Shown here: positions 1 to 7,924 of the stretch, piece by piece | How the letters are laid out: each line of letters starts with the position of its first letter | Position numbering within the stretch: the first letter of the stretch is position 1 | Source: Mesorhizobium sp. | GTDB taxonomy: Bacteria; Pseudomonadota; Alphaproteobacteria; Rhizobiales; Rhizobiaceae | Length of the DNA: 64,000 nucleotides | Reading direction: 5' to 3' | Assembly: GCA_004017535.1 (NCBI GenBank) | Contig: SAJS01000002.1 | Coordinates: 186,001-250,000 of the forward strand | Made by a program: the position numbers and the translations under genes | The notes under the pieces: generated by a model | The model's database searches: none | The model's input: the letters and a program-made list of their open reading frames with translations, nothing else | Told to the model about the DNA's origin: nothing

Positions 1-860
1 GGCGCGACGAACTGGCCGCTATAGAGCTGCAGTCCAGGCTCGGTGGTCCAGACTTCCATCTCTACGCCGGAATTGGCGCCTTGCACCCAGGCGGCCTGGT
101 GCAGCGGTCCACGGCTGGAGGCGAGGCAGTAATTCAGGTCGTATCGAAGCTGCTCTCCTTCCAATTCCATGCGCAGCGCCCGCGCCTGCCGGAAATCGAA
201 AGGCGTGCCGTCGACCGGCTTCACCACACCGGTCGGGATCATCTCGTCATCGACGGGCGTGTAGGCGCCGGCGTTGAGCATCAGCCGATGGTCGAGGATG
301 TCGCCGGCGCCGCCATCGTCGAGGTTGAAATAGGAGTGCTGCGCCAGATTGCAGAGTGTCGGCTCCTCGCAAGTCGCGGTCAGTTCCATGCTGAGCGTGC
401 CGGGGATCTTCAGCCGGTAGGTGCAGGTGACGTCGAGTGCGCCGGGAAAACTCATCGCGCCGTCCGGATCGTGCAGTGTCAGCGTCACGAAATCGCGGCC
501 ATGCAGCGAGACGGTCCATGGCCGGTGGAAAAAGCCTTCCGAGCCGCCATGCAGCGTGTGCTTGCCGAGAAAATTCTGCTCGGTCTGGTAGCGCTGGCCG
601 GCAATGGTGAAACGGCCGCCGCCGATGCGGTTGGCGAAGCGGCCGACCACGGCGCCGAAGAAGGCGCGGTCGGTCTCGTAAGGTTCGAAGCGGTCGTAGC
701 CCAGCACCAGCGGCGCGTCGTGGCCATTCAGTCGAAGATCCTGGACGATCGCGCCCAGTCCGATGATGTTGGCGGTCAAGCCGCCGCCCCGGATCGTGAA
801 CCGGCGTACGGCCTCGCCCGCCTGCGTCGTGCCGAAGACCTCGCCGTCCTTCATCGCCAT
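1..860 (-). CDS. galM: aldose 1-epimerase (galactose mutarotase), 3' end cut by window
   Basis: Interconverts alpha and beta anomers of aldohexoses in the cytoplasm. Reading the minus strand from 860 gives 286 codons without a stop, running off the window edge. The family is about 340 residues, so roughly the last 50 are missing. Family marks are VVGRFANRIGGGRF, the substrate His in TLHGG, the catalytic-acid His in QHSYFNLDD, and TTEPGLQLYSGQF near the edge. The catalytic Glu near the C terminus would lie outside the window. The start ATG at 860 has another in-frame ATG two codons on (854); neither has a strong ribosome site, so the start is uncertain. It follows gabD on the same strand after about 97 bases. 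Confidence 0.88.
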   Translation of the reverse strand, partial: MAMKDGEVFGTTQAGEAVRRFTIRGGGLTANIIGLGAIVQDLRLNGHDAPLVLGYDRFEPYETDRAFFGAVVGRFANRIGGGRFTIAGQRYQTEQNFLGKHTLHGGSEGFFHRPWTVSLHGRDFVTLTLHDPDGAMSFPGALDVTCTYRLKIPGTLSMELTATCEEPTLCNLAQHSYFNLDDGGAGDILDHRLMLNAGAYTPVDDEMIPTGVVKPVDGTPFDFRQARALRMELEGEQLRYDLNYCLASSRGPLHQAAWVQGANSGVEMEVWTTEPGLQLYSGQFVA

Positions 861-957
861 GCCCGAAATATTTATTGCCTGATCCGTGGATTTAGGCCGG
901 CCGCGTGTCATCCGGCAAGGGCAGGCGCAGAATCCGCCCCTGCCCCATGAGTTGGCA

Positions 958-2415
958 TCAGAGCCCCAAGCCGCCAAAGCAGGCATATTTGGTGTCGAGA
1001 TAGTCCTCGATGCCCTGATGCCCGCCTTCGCGGCCGAGACCGGATTCCTTGACGCCGCCGAAGGGCGCCTCCGGCGTGGTGATCAGGCCTTCATTGACGC
1101 CGACCATGCCGTATTTGAGGCCTTCCATGACCCGGAAGGCGCGGCCGAGATTGCCGGTGTAGAAATACGCGGCGAGGCCGAACTCGGTGTCGTTGGCCAA
1201 GGCCACCGCCTCTTCCTCGGTCTCGAACTTGAAGACGGGCGCGATCGGCCCAAAAATCTCTTCCTTCATGAATCGCATGTTCGGCGTGGCGCCGGAGATC
1301 ACCGTCGGCTGGAAGAACGAGCCGCCCAGCGCATGGCGCTTGCCGCCGGCGACGACCTTGCCGCCCTTGGACGTGGCGTCGGCGATGAATTCCTCGACCT
1401 TCTCGACCGCCTTCTCGTCGATCAGCGGTCCCTGCTGCACGCCTTCCTCGAGGCCCGAGCCGACCTTGAGGTTGTTGCTGGCGGCGGCGAGCTTCTCGAC
1501 GAACTGGTCATAGATGCCTGCCTGGACGAGGAAGCGGTTGGTGCACACGCAGGTCTGGCCGGAATTGCGGTATTTCGCGGTGATGGCGCCGGCCACCGCG
1601 CGGTCGACATCAGCGTCGTCGAAGACCAGGAACGGCGCATTGCCGCCGAGCTCCATCGACACTTTCTTGACCGTCGTGGCGGACTTCTGGATCAGCAGCT
1701 TGCCGATTTCGGTCGAGCCCGTGAAGGTGATCTTCTTGACCAGCGGATTGGTGCAGAGTTCGTCGCCGATCTCGCCGGCCGAGCCGGTCACGACGTTGAC
1801 GACGCCCTTCGGGAAACCCACTTCCTCAACCAGCGCGCCCCAGGCGAGGCCGGAATAAGGCGTCTGCGAGGCGGGCTTCACCACAGCCGTGCAACCGGCG
1901 GCCAAGGCCGGGCCGATCTTGCGGGCGAGCATCGAGGACGGAAAATTCCACGGCGTGATGGCGGCGATGACGCCGACCGGCTCCTTGGTCACAAGAATGC
2001 GGCGGTCGCCCCATGGCGACGGCACGATGTCGCCATAGACGCGGCGGCCTTCCTCGGCGAACCACAGGATGTAGGCCGCGGACGAGCCGATCTCGCCCTT
2101 GGATTCGGTGAGCGACTTGCCCTGCTCGATGGTCAGCAGCTCGGCCAGCACGTCCTGATTGTCCATCATCGCGTCATGCAGCTTGCGCAACAGCTTCGAG
2201 CGCTCGAGCGCGGTGGTCTTGCGCCAGCTCTTGAAGGCTTCCTCGGCGGCCTCGATGGCGCGGCGGGTCTCGGCCTTGCCGGCCTTCGGCACGGTGCCGA
2301 TCTTGAGGCCCGTCGCCGGATTGTTGACGTCGATGGTCTGGCCGCTGTCGGCCTGCACCCATTCACCATTGATGAGATTGGCCTGGCGCATGAAATGGCT
2401 GGTTTTCTGAAGCAT
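958..2415 (-). CDS. gabD: succinate-semialdehyde dehydrogenase, NAD(P)+
   Basis: Oxidises succinate semialdehyde to succinate, the last step of GABA catabolism. 485 residues, the usual length of the family. Aldehyde dehydrogenase motifs are in order: ITPWNFP, KPASQTP, FTGSTEIGK, the Glu in MELGGNAP, the catalytic Cys in NSGQTCVCTNR (the double-Cys context is typical of GabD), and EEIFGPI. The start at 2415 (MLQKTSH) is chosen because GGAGG lies seven bases upstream; an in-frame codon further upstream would add 28 residues unlike the family. It stands alone with galM downstream on the same strand, and no other GABA genes are in view. Confidence 0.93.
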   Translation of the reverse strand: MLQKTSHFMRQANLINGEWVQADSGQTIDVNNPATGLKIGTVPKAGKAETRRAIEAAEEAFKSWRKTTALERSKLLRKLHDAMMDNQDVLAELLTIEQGKSLTESKGEIGSSAAYILWFAEEGRRVYGDIVPSPWGDRRILVTKEPVGVIAAITPWNFPSSMLARKIGPALAAGCTAVVKPASQTPYSGLAWGALVEEVGFPKGVVNVVTGSAGEIGDELCTNPLVKKITFTGSTEIGKLLIQKSATTVKKVSMELGGNAPFLVFDDADVDRAVAGAITAKYRNSGQTCVCTNRFLVQAGIYDQFVEKLAAASNNLKVGSGLEEGVQQGPLIDEKAVEKVEEFIADATSKGGKVVAGGKRHALGGSFFQPTVISGATPNMRFMKEEIFGPIAPVFKFETEEEAVALANDTEFGLAAYFYTGNLGRAFRVMEGLKYGMVGVNEGLITTPEAPFGGVKESGLGREGGHQGIEDYLDTKYACFGGLGL

Positions 2416-2593
2416 GGTCTGGCCTCCGTTCGGCGCGCTGATCGGCCGTTTTTCTGGATATCCGTTGAAGCGTGCTTCAAGAGCCGCACGCCGGCGCATT
2501 GCTCTTACCTAGGGAAAGGCGGGCAAGCAATCACAAGATGGCATATAGGGGTTGGGCCAGCAAAGGCGAGCCGCGCAAATGCTTGCTGGACGC

Positions 2594-3544
2594 TTATCCG
2601 AAGATATGCACGACCACCGTCAGCCAGAACGACGTAGTCACCACCGCGCTTGCCGTGGCAAGCGTCATCTGGTTCGAGGCCAGCGCCTGGCCGGTGTTGA
2701 ACTGGACGGCGATCAGGTAGGAATTGATGCCCGACGGCAGCGCCGCGACGACGACCGCGACCTTGGATGTCAGCGGCGGCAGGCCGAGCAGCCACACGAA
2801 GGCCAGCACCAGCGCTGGCATCAGGAACAGTTTCAGCACCGACAGCGTCAGCGCCGGACTGATATTGCCGGAGATGCCGAAGCGGCGCAGGCTGAGCCCC
2901 ATGGCGAACAGCGCCACGGGACCGGCCGTGTCGGCGAGCGTGTCGACCAGCCGCTCGACAAGGTCGGGCAGCGGCGCGCCGGTAAGACGCCAGGCGAGCC
3001 CGGCCAGGATGCCGATGATCAGCGGATTGATGAACAGCCGCCTAAGAAAGCTTTTGACGACGCGCAGCGGATGGACCGTCTCGCCGCTGCCGCGCCCGAA
3101 CATCTCGAACAGCACGATCGAGGCCATCATCATGATCGGCAGGTGGACCGAAACCAGCAGCGACAGGACTTCGAAGCCGCTGGCGCCGAATATGCCGAGG
3201 ATGAACGGCGCGCCGAGCAGCACGACATTGGAATAGGCCGAGGATACCCCGCCGACGATGCCCGCGCGTGCGTCCCGACCGAACAGCCGGGTCGTGACTA
3301 GATGGCCCGCGGCCCAGGTGATGGCGACGGCAGCGAAATAGGCGCCCCACAGCGACCATGGCGCCACACCGTGGAAATCCGACTTGACCATGGTTTGGAA
3401 CAGAAGCAGCGGCATCGCCACATTGACGGCGAATTCGGAAATGCCGTCCCCGCTCGCCGGCTTCAGATAGCCGGTCAGCCCGGCCAGATAGCCGAGCGCC
3501 ACGAGGCTGAAGACGAAAAGGACGGTTTCGGTGAGCGGAGTCAT
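2594..3544 (-). CDS. AEC-family (auxin efflux carrier-like) permease
   Basis: Integral membrane protein of 316 residues with about ten hydrophobic segments in two halves, typical of the AEC/malonate transporter family (Mem_trans). The family exports or imports small organic acids such as malonate; the substrate cannot be told from sequence. Recognisable pieces are the N-terminal helix FVFSLVALGYLAG, the conserved Asn/Pro-containing FAVNVAMPLLLF, and the symmetric helix near residues 225-300 with PSGINSYLIAVQF. It is transcribed in the same direction as gabD but separated by about 180 bases, so co-transcription is possible but unproven. Confidence 0.82.
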   Translation of the reverse strand: MTPLTETVLFVFSLVALGYLAGLTGYLKPASGDGISEFAVNVAMPLLLFQTMVKSDFHGVAPWSLWGAYFAAVAITWAAGHLVTTRLFGRDARAGIVGGVSSAYSNVVLLGAPFILGIFGASGFEVLSLLVSVHLPIMMMASIVLFEMFGRGSGETVHPLRVVKSFLRRLFINPLIIGILAGLAWRLTGAPLPDLVERLVDTLADTAGPVALFAMGLSLRRFGISGNISPALTLSVLKLFLMPALVLAFVWLLGLPPLTSKVAVVVAALPSGINSYLIAVQFNTGQALASNQMTLATASAVVTTSFWLTVVVHIFG

Positions 3545-3705
3545 TTTGCGGCGGAGACATTTTTCCCGTGATAGGCGAGCCCCGACCGCTGTGCAATTGG
3601 CGCCGCACGCCTATCTCCGGCGCCTCTGCTTGTTTTCCGGACGGCTTTGCGATCCCTATATGCCGATCACGGCCTCGGCCCGCCCGGGCCGCCAAAGGAC
3701 TTCCG

Positions 3706-4254
3706 ATGCTGCGACTTGTTCTGGCGCTTTTCCTCCTTGCCGCTCCCACTCTTGCCCACGCGACCGATGCCGGCTGGGCGCTGCTGCGCGACGGCGGCCA
3801 TGTCGTGCTGCTTCGCCACGCCTTCGTCACCGGGGCGACGGACCCGGCCAATTTCGACATCAGCAATTGCGCCACCCAGCTCAATTTGTCCGAGCGCGGC
3901 AAGCAGCAGGCAAGCCGCATCGGCGCGCTGTTCGCTGCCCGCGCGGCGCCGATCGACCATGTCCTCTCCAGCCGCTACTGCCGCTGCCTCGACACCGCCC
4001 GAATCGCTTTCGAATCCGAGCCGCAGCCTTTCGCGCCACTCGACCTGCTCAAGACCGACCCGGCTGAGAAAGCCGCCCAGATGGCGGCAATCGTAAAGGA
4101 GATCCGCGGCTATTCGGGCTCGGACAATCTGGTGCTGGTCACGCATCTCGAAGACATCGAGGCGCTCACCGGCGTGGCGCCGCGCGAGGGCGAGGCTGTG
4201 GTCGTGGCGCCGGACGGCGACGGCCTCAAGGTGCTGGGGCGCGTGACTTTCTAA
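3706..4254 (+). CDS. periplasmic histidine phosphatase family protein
   Basis: A small member (182 residues) of the phosphoglycerate-mutase/histidine phosphatase superfamily, which transfers phosphate through an active-site His. The phosphohistidine loop reads VVLLRHAF, so the usual RHG is RHA. SSRYCRCLDTA supplies the second Arg region and VTHLEDIEALTG the second His. An N-terminal segment ending ALFLLAAPTLAHA looks like a cleavable signal peptide, placing the protein in the periplasm. The start ATG at 3706 is chosen because it begins this signal peptide and has AAAGGA just upstream. Substrate unknown. Divergent from the AEC permease. Confidence 0.78.
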   Translation: MLRLVLALFLLAAPTLAHATDAGWALLRDGGHVVLLRHAFVTGATDPANFDISNCATQLNLSERGKQQASRIGALFAARAAPIDHVLSSRYCRCLDTARIAFESEPQPFAPLDLLKTDPAEKAAQMAAIVKEIRGYSGSDNLVLVTHLEDIEALTGVAPREGEAVVVAPDGDGLKVLGRVTF

Positions 4255-4466
4255 GGCATCGCTCCAGCCAGTGTTGCCGAAATGCAACTCCCGGAAGAAG
4301 CCGCAAATTTGCCGTGACAATGCCGCTTGCGACAACCCGTCGCAGGGTCTATAGGCGCGCTCCCGGTCACGAAAACCGAAGCGAGCACAACGGTTGGAGC
4401 TTTCGTCTCCGCCCGCGCAGGCGGCTTTGCCGCGCTGTGTACGGCGCCGTTTCGGGGGTTGGGATC

Positions 4467-4541
4467 GCCGATGTAGCTCAGAGGTGAGAGCGCCGGATTT
4501 GGGTCCGGAGGTCGAGGGTTCGAGTCCCTTCATCAGCACCA
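4467..4541 (+). tRNA. tRNA-Pro(TGG)-like gene, abnormal anticodon arm
   Basis: Folds as a cloverleaf by eye. The acceptor GCCGATG pairs with CATCAGC (one mismatch, third pair) and is followed by A and an encoded CCA. The D stem is GCTC/GAGC, and the T arm is GAGGG-TTCGAGT-CCCTT. The anticodon arm is odd: CCGGA/TCCGG leaves a 6-base loop TTTGGG, or CCGG/CCGG an 8-base loop. Pro (TGG) is the best guess only because of TTTGGG. The last three bases overlap the next tRNA-like gene. It may be a decayed tRNA or one with an altered role. Confidence 0.45.
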
Positions 4542-4611
4542 CGGATAGCTCAGCGGGTAGAGCATCAGATTTGTAATCTGACTGTCGAAGGTTCGATTCC
4601 TTCTCCAACGG
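4539..4611 (+). pseudogene. tRNA-Thr(TGT)-like gene with broken acceptor stem
   Basis: The anticodon arm TCAGA-TTTGTAA-TCTGA is perfect, with anticodon TGT (Thr). The T arm GAAGG-TTCGATT-CCTTC and D arm GCTC/GAGC are also intact. The acceptor would pair CCACGGA with TCCAACG, which gives only four of seven pairs, and no CCA follows. It overlaps the preceding tRNA-like gene by three bases. This is most simply a tRNA relic; processing from a joint transcript with repair of the 3' end cannot be excluded. Confidence 0.45.
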
Positions 4612-4975
4612 CCTGATAAGCCGACACCTTCAGGTGGTGTTATCCAAAACGGTCCGGGGACCGGAATGCGAGGACTTCACGGACGGCAGGGCTTCGGCCC
4701 CGCCGGGCGGCGACGTCCTGCGCCATCGGCTCGCGGCCAGGCCCGCGGTGACGATCAAGGCGCGGCGCGGCCGGCAAGGGAAGCTTCGGCTTCCGGCGCC
4801 CGCTTCGCCGCCCCGCGATCCGCTCCCGAAGGCCCGCTTCGCGCGGATGCCACCGGTCTCCGGATCATTCGTGCCCAGGAACATGAAGTACGACGACGTG
4901 AAACGAAAAACGAAAAGGATGATCGACGCATGACGTGACGCCTCGCATGGGGCCATGCCCGACAAGAGTAAGACA
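4612..4975. other. 364-base stretch without a convincing gene
   Basis: Very GC-rich between the tRNA-like pair and the slipin gene. Short open frames exist on both strands (for example about 4634-4933 plus and 4630-4986 minus), but they are compositionally biased, rich in Arg, Pro and Ala, and show no recognisable family. The slipin promoter is expected in its right part; no clear consensus promoter or terminator was recognised. Confidence 0.4.
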
Positions 4976-6118
4976 ATGAAGACCATTCTCGAAAAGGCTC
5001 TTGGACGCCAGCGCGTCCTCGTAAAGGAAAATGAGCGTGCCGTCGCCCTCTACAAGGGCGAGATCCAGGCGATCCTGATGCCGGGCGAACATTGGCTCGC
5101 CAACCGGCGCGGCAACCTGGAGATCTCCAGGCACGACCTGAAGAACCCGGAATTCGTTTCGGCTTACGAGAAGGCATTGTTCGACAAGCTCCCGGACGTG
5201 GCCGCGCGTCACTTCACCGTCGTCCGCACCGGACGCATGGAGATCGCCGTGATCGAGCGCGACGGCGCGCTGCATTCTGTACTGTCGCCGGACCGCAAGC
5301 TGGTGCTGTGGACGGATGCCGGTCCGTGGAAGGTCACCACCGTCGACACGGCGGCCGATCTCGCCATCGATCCGGCGCTGATGCGCCGGCTCGGCCAGGC
5401 CCGGAAGACGGAACACATGTTCCTGCATCCGGTCGTGGATGGCCAGGTCGGGCTGCTCTTCGTGGATGGTGTGTTCGTTCGCACGCTTGAAGCGGGCGTG
5501 CATGCCTTCTGGAATGTCGGCCGCATGGTCCAGGTGAAGGTCGTCGACATCAAGCGCCAGTCGCTCGATGTCGCCGGGCAGGAAGTGCTGACCAGGGATC
5601 GCGTGACGATCCGCGTCAACATCGCCGCAGAATACCGGGTCGTCGACCCGGTCCAGGCGGTGAGCACGGTGAAGGACTTCTCGGAAGCCCTCTACCGCGC
5701 CCTGCAGTACGCCTTCCGCAAGACGCTTGGCGCGCTCACGCTCGACCAGATCCTCGACAAGAAGGTCACGGTCGACGAGGACGCGGCGGCCAAGGTGCGC
5801 GACGACATGGCCGCGATCGGCCTCGAGGTCAGCGATATCGCTCTCAAGGATGTGATCCTGCCGGGCGACATGCGCGAGATCCTCAACCAGGTGGTTTCGG
5901 CCGAGAAGCAGGCCGAGGCCAACGTCATCCGCCGCCGCGAGGAGACGAACGCCACGCGTTCGCTGCTCAACACGGCCAAGGTGATGGCCGAGAACCCGGT
6001 GATGCTGCGGCTGAAGGAGCTCGAGGCTCTGGAGGCCATCGCCGGCAAGGTCGAGCGGCTCACCGTCCACAACGGGACGGGCGGGCTGCTCAACGATCTC
6101 GTCAAGCTCCGCGACTGA
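4976..6118 (+). CDS. slipin / SPFH (band 7, stomatin-like) family protein
   Basis: 380 residues. The core from about residue 120 to 330 is the band-7/SPFH fold, with LTRDRVTIRVNIAAEYRVVDP, YRALQYAFRKTLGALTLDQIL and GLEVSDIALKDVILPGDMRE. A charged helical stretch with SAEKQAEANVIRRREETNATR follows, as in stomatins. There is no obvious N-terminal membrane hairpin, unlike classical slipins, so it may be a soluble or peripheral scaffold. SPFH proteins organise membrane microdomains and proteases; this one's partner is unknown because no NfeD-like gene is adjacent. The start at 4976 (MKTILEKALG) matches the family better than the in-frame ATG at 4955. A strong terminator follows. Confidence 0.83.
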   Translation: MKTILEKALGRQRVLVKENERAVALYKGEIQAILMPGEHWLANRRGNLEISRHDLKNPEFVSAYEKALFDKLPDVAARHFTVVRTGRMEIAVIERDGALHSVLSPDRKLVLWTDAGPWKVTTVDTAADLAIDPALMRRLGQARKTEHMFLHPVVDGQVGLLFVDGVFVRTLEAGVHAFWNVGRMVQVKVVDIKRQSLDVAGQEVLTRDRVTIRVNIAAEYRVVDPVQAVSTVKDFSEALYRALQYAFRKTLGALTLDQILDKKVTVDEDAAAKVRDDMAAIGLEVSDIALKDVILPGDMREILNQVVSAEKQAEANVIRRREETNATRSLLNTAKVMAENPVMLRLKELEALEAIAGKVERLTVHNGTGGLLNDLVKLRD

Positions 6119-6152
6119 TGCATGTCGCTCAGCTGACGCAGCGTAAGATGGG

Positions 6153-6187
6153 AAGGGCCGCCGGTTCGAACGGCGGCCCTTCTTGCG
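6153..6187 (+). terminator. intrinsic terminator after the slipin gene
   Basis: AAGGGCCGCCG (6153-6163) and CGGCGGCCCTT (6171-6181) form an 11-bp perfect stem with a 7-base loop, followed by a short T-rich tail. It isolates the slipin gene from the downstream lipid A operon. Confidence 0.75.
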
Positions 6188-6311
6188 TTCCCAAAGCCGG
6201 CGTCCCATCTGCTCCCGGCGCATCAGGCCTTTTCCTGCCGGGAAAAACCGATTAGACAGCGCCCAAAGCAAGATGCGGACAGATTCCGCCCGCAACCCGA
6301 AGGAAGAGCCC

Positions 6312-6593
6312 TTGTCCACCACGTTCGAGAAAGTCGCCAAGATCATTGCCGACACCAGCGAGATCGATATCGACACCATCACGCCCGAGAGCCACACCAT
6401 CGACGATCTCGGCATCGACAGCCTCGATTTCCTCGACATCGTCTTCGCCATCGACAAGGAATTCGGCATCAAGGTGCCGCTGGAGAAGTGGACGCAGGAG
6501 GTCAATGACGGCAAGGCCTCGACCGACGACTATTTCGTCATGAAGAACCTGTGCGCCAAGATCGACGCGCTGGTCGCGGCCAAGAGCGCCTGA
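6312..6593 (+). CDS. acpXL: acyl carrier protein AcpXL
   Basis: Specialised acyl carrier protein that bears the 27-hydroxyoctacosanoyl chain destined for rhizobial lipid A. 93 residues when read from the TTG at 6312, which has AGGAAGAG upstream and gives the family start [13 protein letters not shown]. The phosphopantetheine Ser is in [13 protein letters not shown]. AcpXL-type sequence continues with [16 protein letters not shown] and a C terminus around [13 protein letters not shown]. Upstream in-frame ATGs would add an unlikely basic extension. It is first gene of a cluster ending with lpxXL, as in other rhizobia, although the usual fabZXL neighbour is missing. Confidence 0.93.
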   Translation: MSTTFEKVAKIIADTSEIDIDTITPESHTIDDLGIDSLDFLDIVFAIDKEFGIKVPLEKWTQEVNDGKASTDDYFVMKNLCAKIDALVAAKSA

Positions 6594-6625
6594 TGTCCAC
6601 GGCGAGCGCGAACTTGACGCGCTCC

Positions 6626-6672
6626 GCGCATGACCCCGAAATCGGCATCGATTTTCGGAAAGGATCATGCGC
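6626..6672 (+). repeat. dispersed intergenic palindrome, family 3
   Basis: Nested inverted repeat: GCGCATGA (6626-6633) with TCATGCGC (6665-6672), and CCGAAA (6636-6641) with TTTCGG (6653-6658). The sequence is of the kind scattered between rhizobial genes. It contains the in-frame ATG at 6667 that might be mistaken for the start of the next gene. Confidence 0.65.
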
Positions 6673-6708
6673 AAAATCAAAAAGTCGCCTGACCCACAAC
6701 AGCCGCCC

Positions 6709-7896
6709 ATGAGTTCCCACGACGTCGTCATCACCGGCATCGGCCTTGTCTCCTCACTGGGAGAGGGTCCGGATGCCCATTGGCAAAAGCTTACGCAGCC
6801 TGGGTTCCAGCCAGTGCTCGATGCGGAGCGCTTCGCCCCCTATACCATTCATCCCCTGCCTGACATCGACTGGAATCTGCAGATCGCCAAGCGCGGCGAC
6901 CAGCGCCAGATGGAAACCTGGCAGCGCCTCGGCACCTATGCCGCCGGCCTGGCGCTGGACGATGCGGGAATCAAGGGCAATGACGAGCTTTGCACCACCA
7001 TGGACATGGTGGTGGCCGCCGGCGGCGGCGAGCGCGACGAGGCCGTCGACGCCGCGATCCTTGCGGCTTCCGAGAGCCGCAACGACCGCGACGTGCTGCT
7101 CAACGAGAAGCTGACGACGGAACTGCGGCCGACTTTGTTCCTGGCCCAGCTCTCCAACCTGCTCGCCGGCAACATCTCGATCGTCCACAAGGTCACCGGT
7201 TCCTCCCGCACCTTCATGGGCGAGGAAGGCGCCGGCGTCTCGGCCGTCGAGACGGCAGCCGCGCGCATCCGCTCGGGACAGTCGACCCATGTTCTGGTCG
7301 GCGGCGCCTTCCAGACCGAGCATTCCGACATGCTGCTCGGCTACGAGCTTGCCGGCTACCTGCATCGCGGCCCCTGGAAGCCGGTCTGGCAGCGCCAGGG
7401 CTCCGAAGGCGGCGGCGTGGTCACCGGTTCGGGCGGCGCTTTCCTGGTGCTGGAGCAGCGCGAGCACGCGAAAAGCCGCGGCCGAAGGATCTATGCCGAG
7501 CTCGGCCCCATCGTGTCCAGCCGCGCCAGACGCCGCCTGGGCGAATTGGATGCCGAGATCGTGGCCCTGCTGAAGCAGGCCGAATTGCCCGCCGGCGAAC
7601 TGCTGACGATATCCGGCGCTTCGGGCGCTCATGTAGCCACGGCCGCGGAGAAAGCGGCGCTCGACGCCAGTCCGGCGCTCGCCGTGCGCGGCTTCTCGAC
7701 GCTGACCGGCCATATGAAGGAGGCGCAGTTCCCCTTCGCCGTGGCGCTCGCGGCAATGGCGATCGACCGCAAGGCTGGGTACCCTGTTTTCGACGCCGCA
7801 GCCGAGAAGCCGTTTGACGGTGCGCCGAAGGCAGTCCTTGCAACGGCGATCGGCTATCACCAATTCGAGGGCATGGGGCTGATCAAAGCGGCCTGA
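6709..7896 (+). CDS. fabF2XL: beta-ketoacyl-ACP synthase-like protein without catalytic Cys (FabF2XL position)
   Basis: 395 residues of thiolase/ketosynthase fold, beginning with the typical VVITGIGLVSSLGEGPDAHW. The nucleophile region, TACASG in its neighbour, reads FMGEEGAG here. Aligning from the shared helix after it puts Glu where Cys should be. The NAHGTST motif is also replaced (ISGASGAHVA), and only the last His survives in LTGHMKEAQ. In polyketide systems such Cys-less partners (chain-length factors) pair with an active ketosynthase, and a similar heterodimer with the next gene product is my inference. Start 6709 is chosen because the alternative ATG 6667 lies inside a dispersed repeat, but that one has the better ribosome site. 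The gene symbol rests on gene order. Confidence 0.78.
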   Translation: MSSHDVVITGIGLVSSLGEGPDAHWQKLTQPGFQPVLDAERFAPYTIHPLPDIDWNLQIAKRGDQRQMETWQRLGTYAAGLALDDAGIKGNDELCTTMDMVVAAGGGERDEAVDAAILAASESRNDRDVLLNEKLTTELRPTLFLAQLSNLLAGNISIVHKVTGSSRTFMGEEGAGVSAVETAAARIRSGQSTHVLVGGAFQTEHSDMLLGYELAGYLHRGPWKPVWQRQGSEGGGVVTGSGGAFLVLEQREHAKSRGRRIYAELGPIVSSRARRRLGELDAEIVALLKQAELPAGELLTISGASGAHVATAAEKAALDASPALAVRGFSTLTGHMKEAQFPFAVALAAMAIDRKAGYPVFDAAAEKPFDGAPKAVLATAIGYHQFEGMGLIKAA

Positions 7897-7924
7897 GTAC
7901 CATCGAGGCTGTCAAGGACAAAAC

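Noticed and set aside
886-2637. Long plus-strand open frame opposite gabD
   Set aside because: Composition fits a shadow of the gabD reading frame; no recognisable domain.
4327-4345. TTGCGAC-AACCC-GTCGCAG, similar to the proposed GlxA-type operator
   Set aside because: One mismatch, different spacing, and no target gene of the methyl system nearby; kept only as a coincidence.
3667-4608. Long minus-strand open frame across the histidine phosphatase and tRNA-like genes
   Set aside because: It is antisense to a well-supported gene and two tRNA-like genes, with no family resemblance; typical of high-GC DNA.
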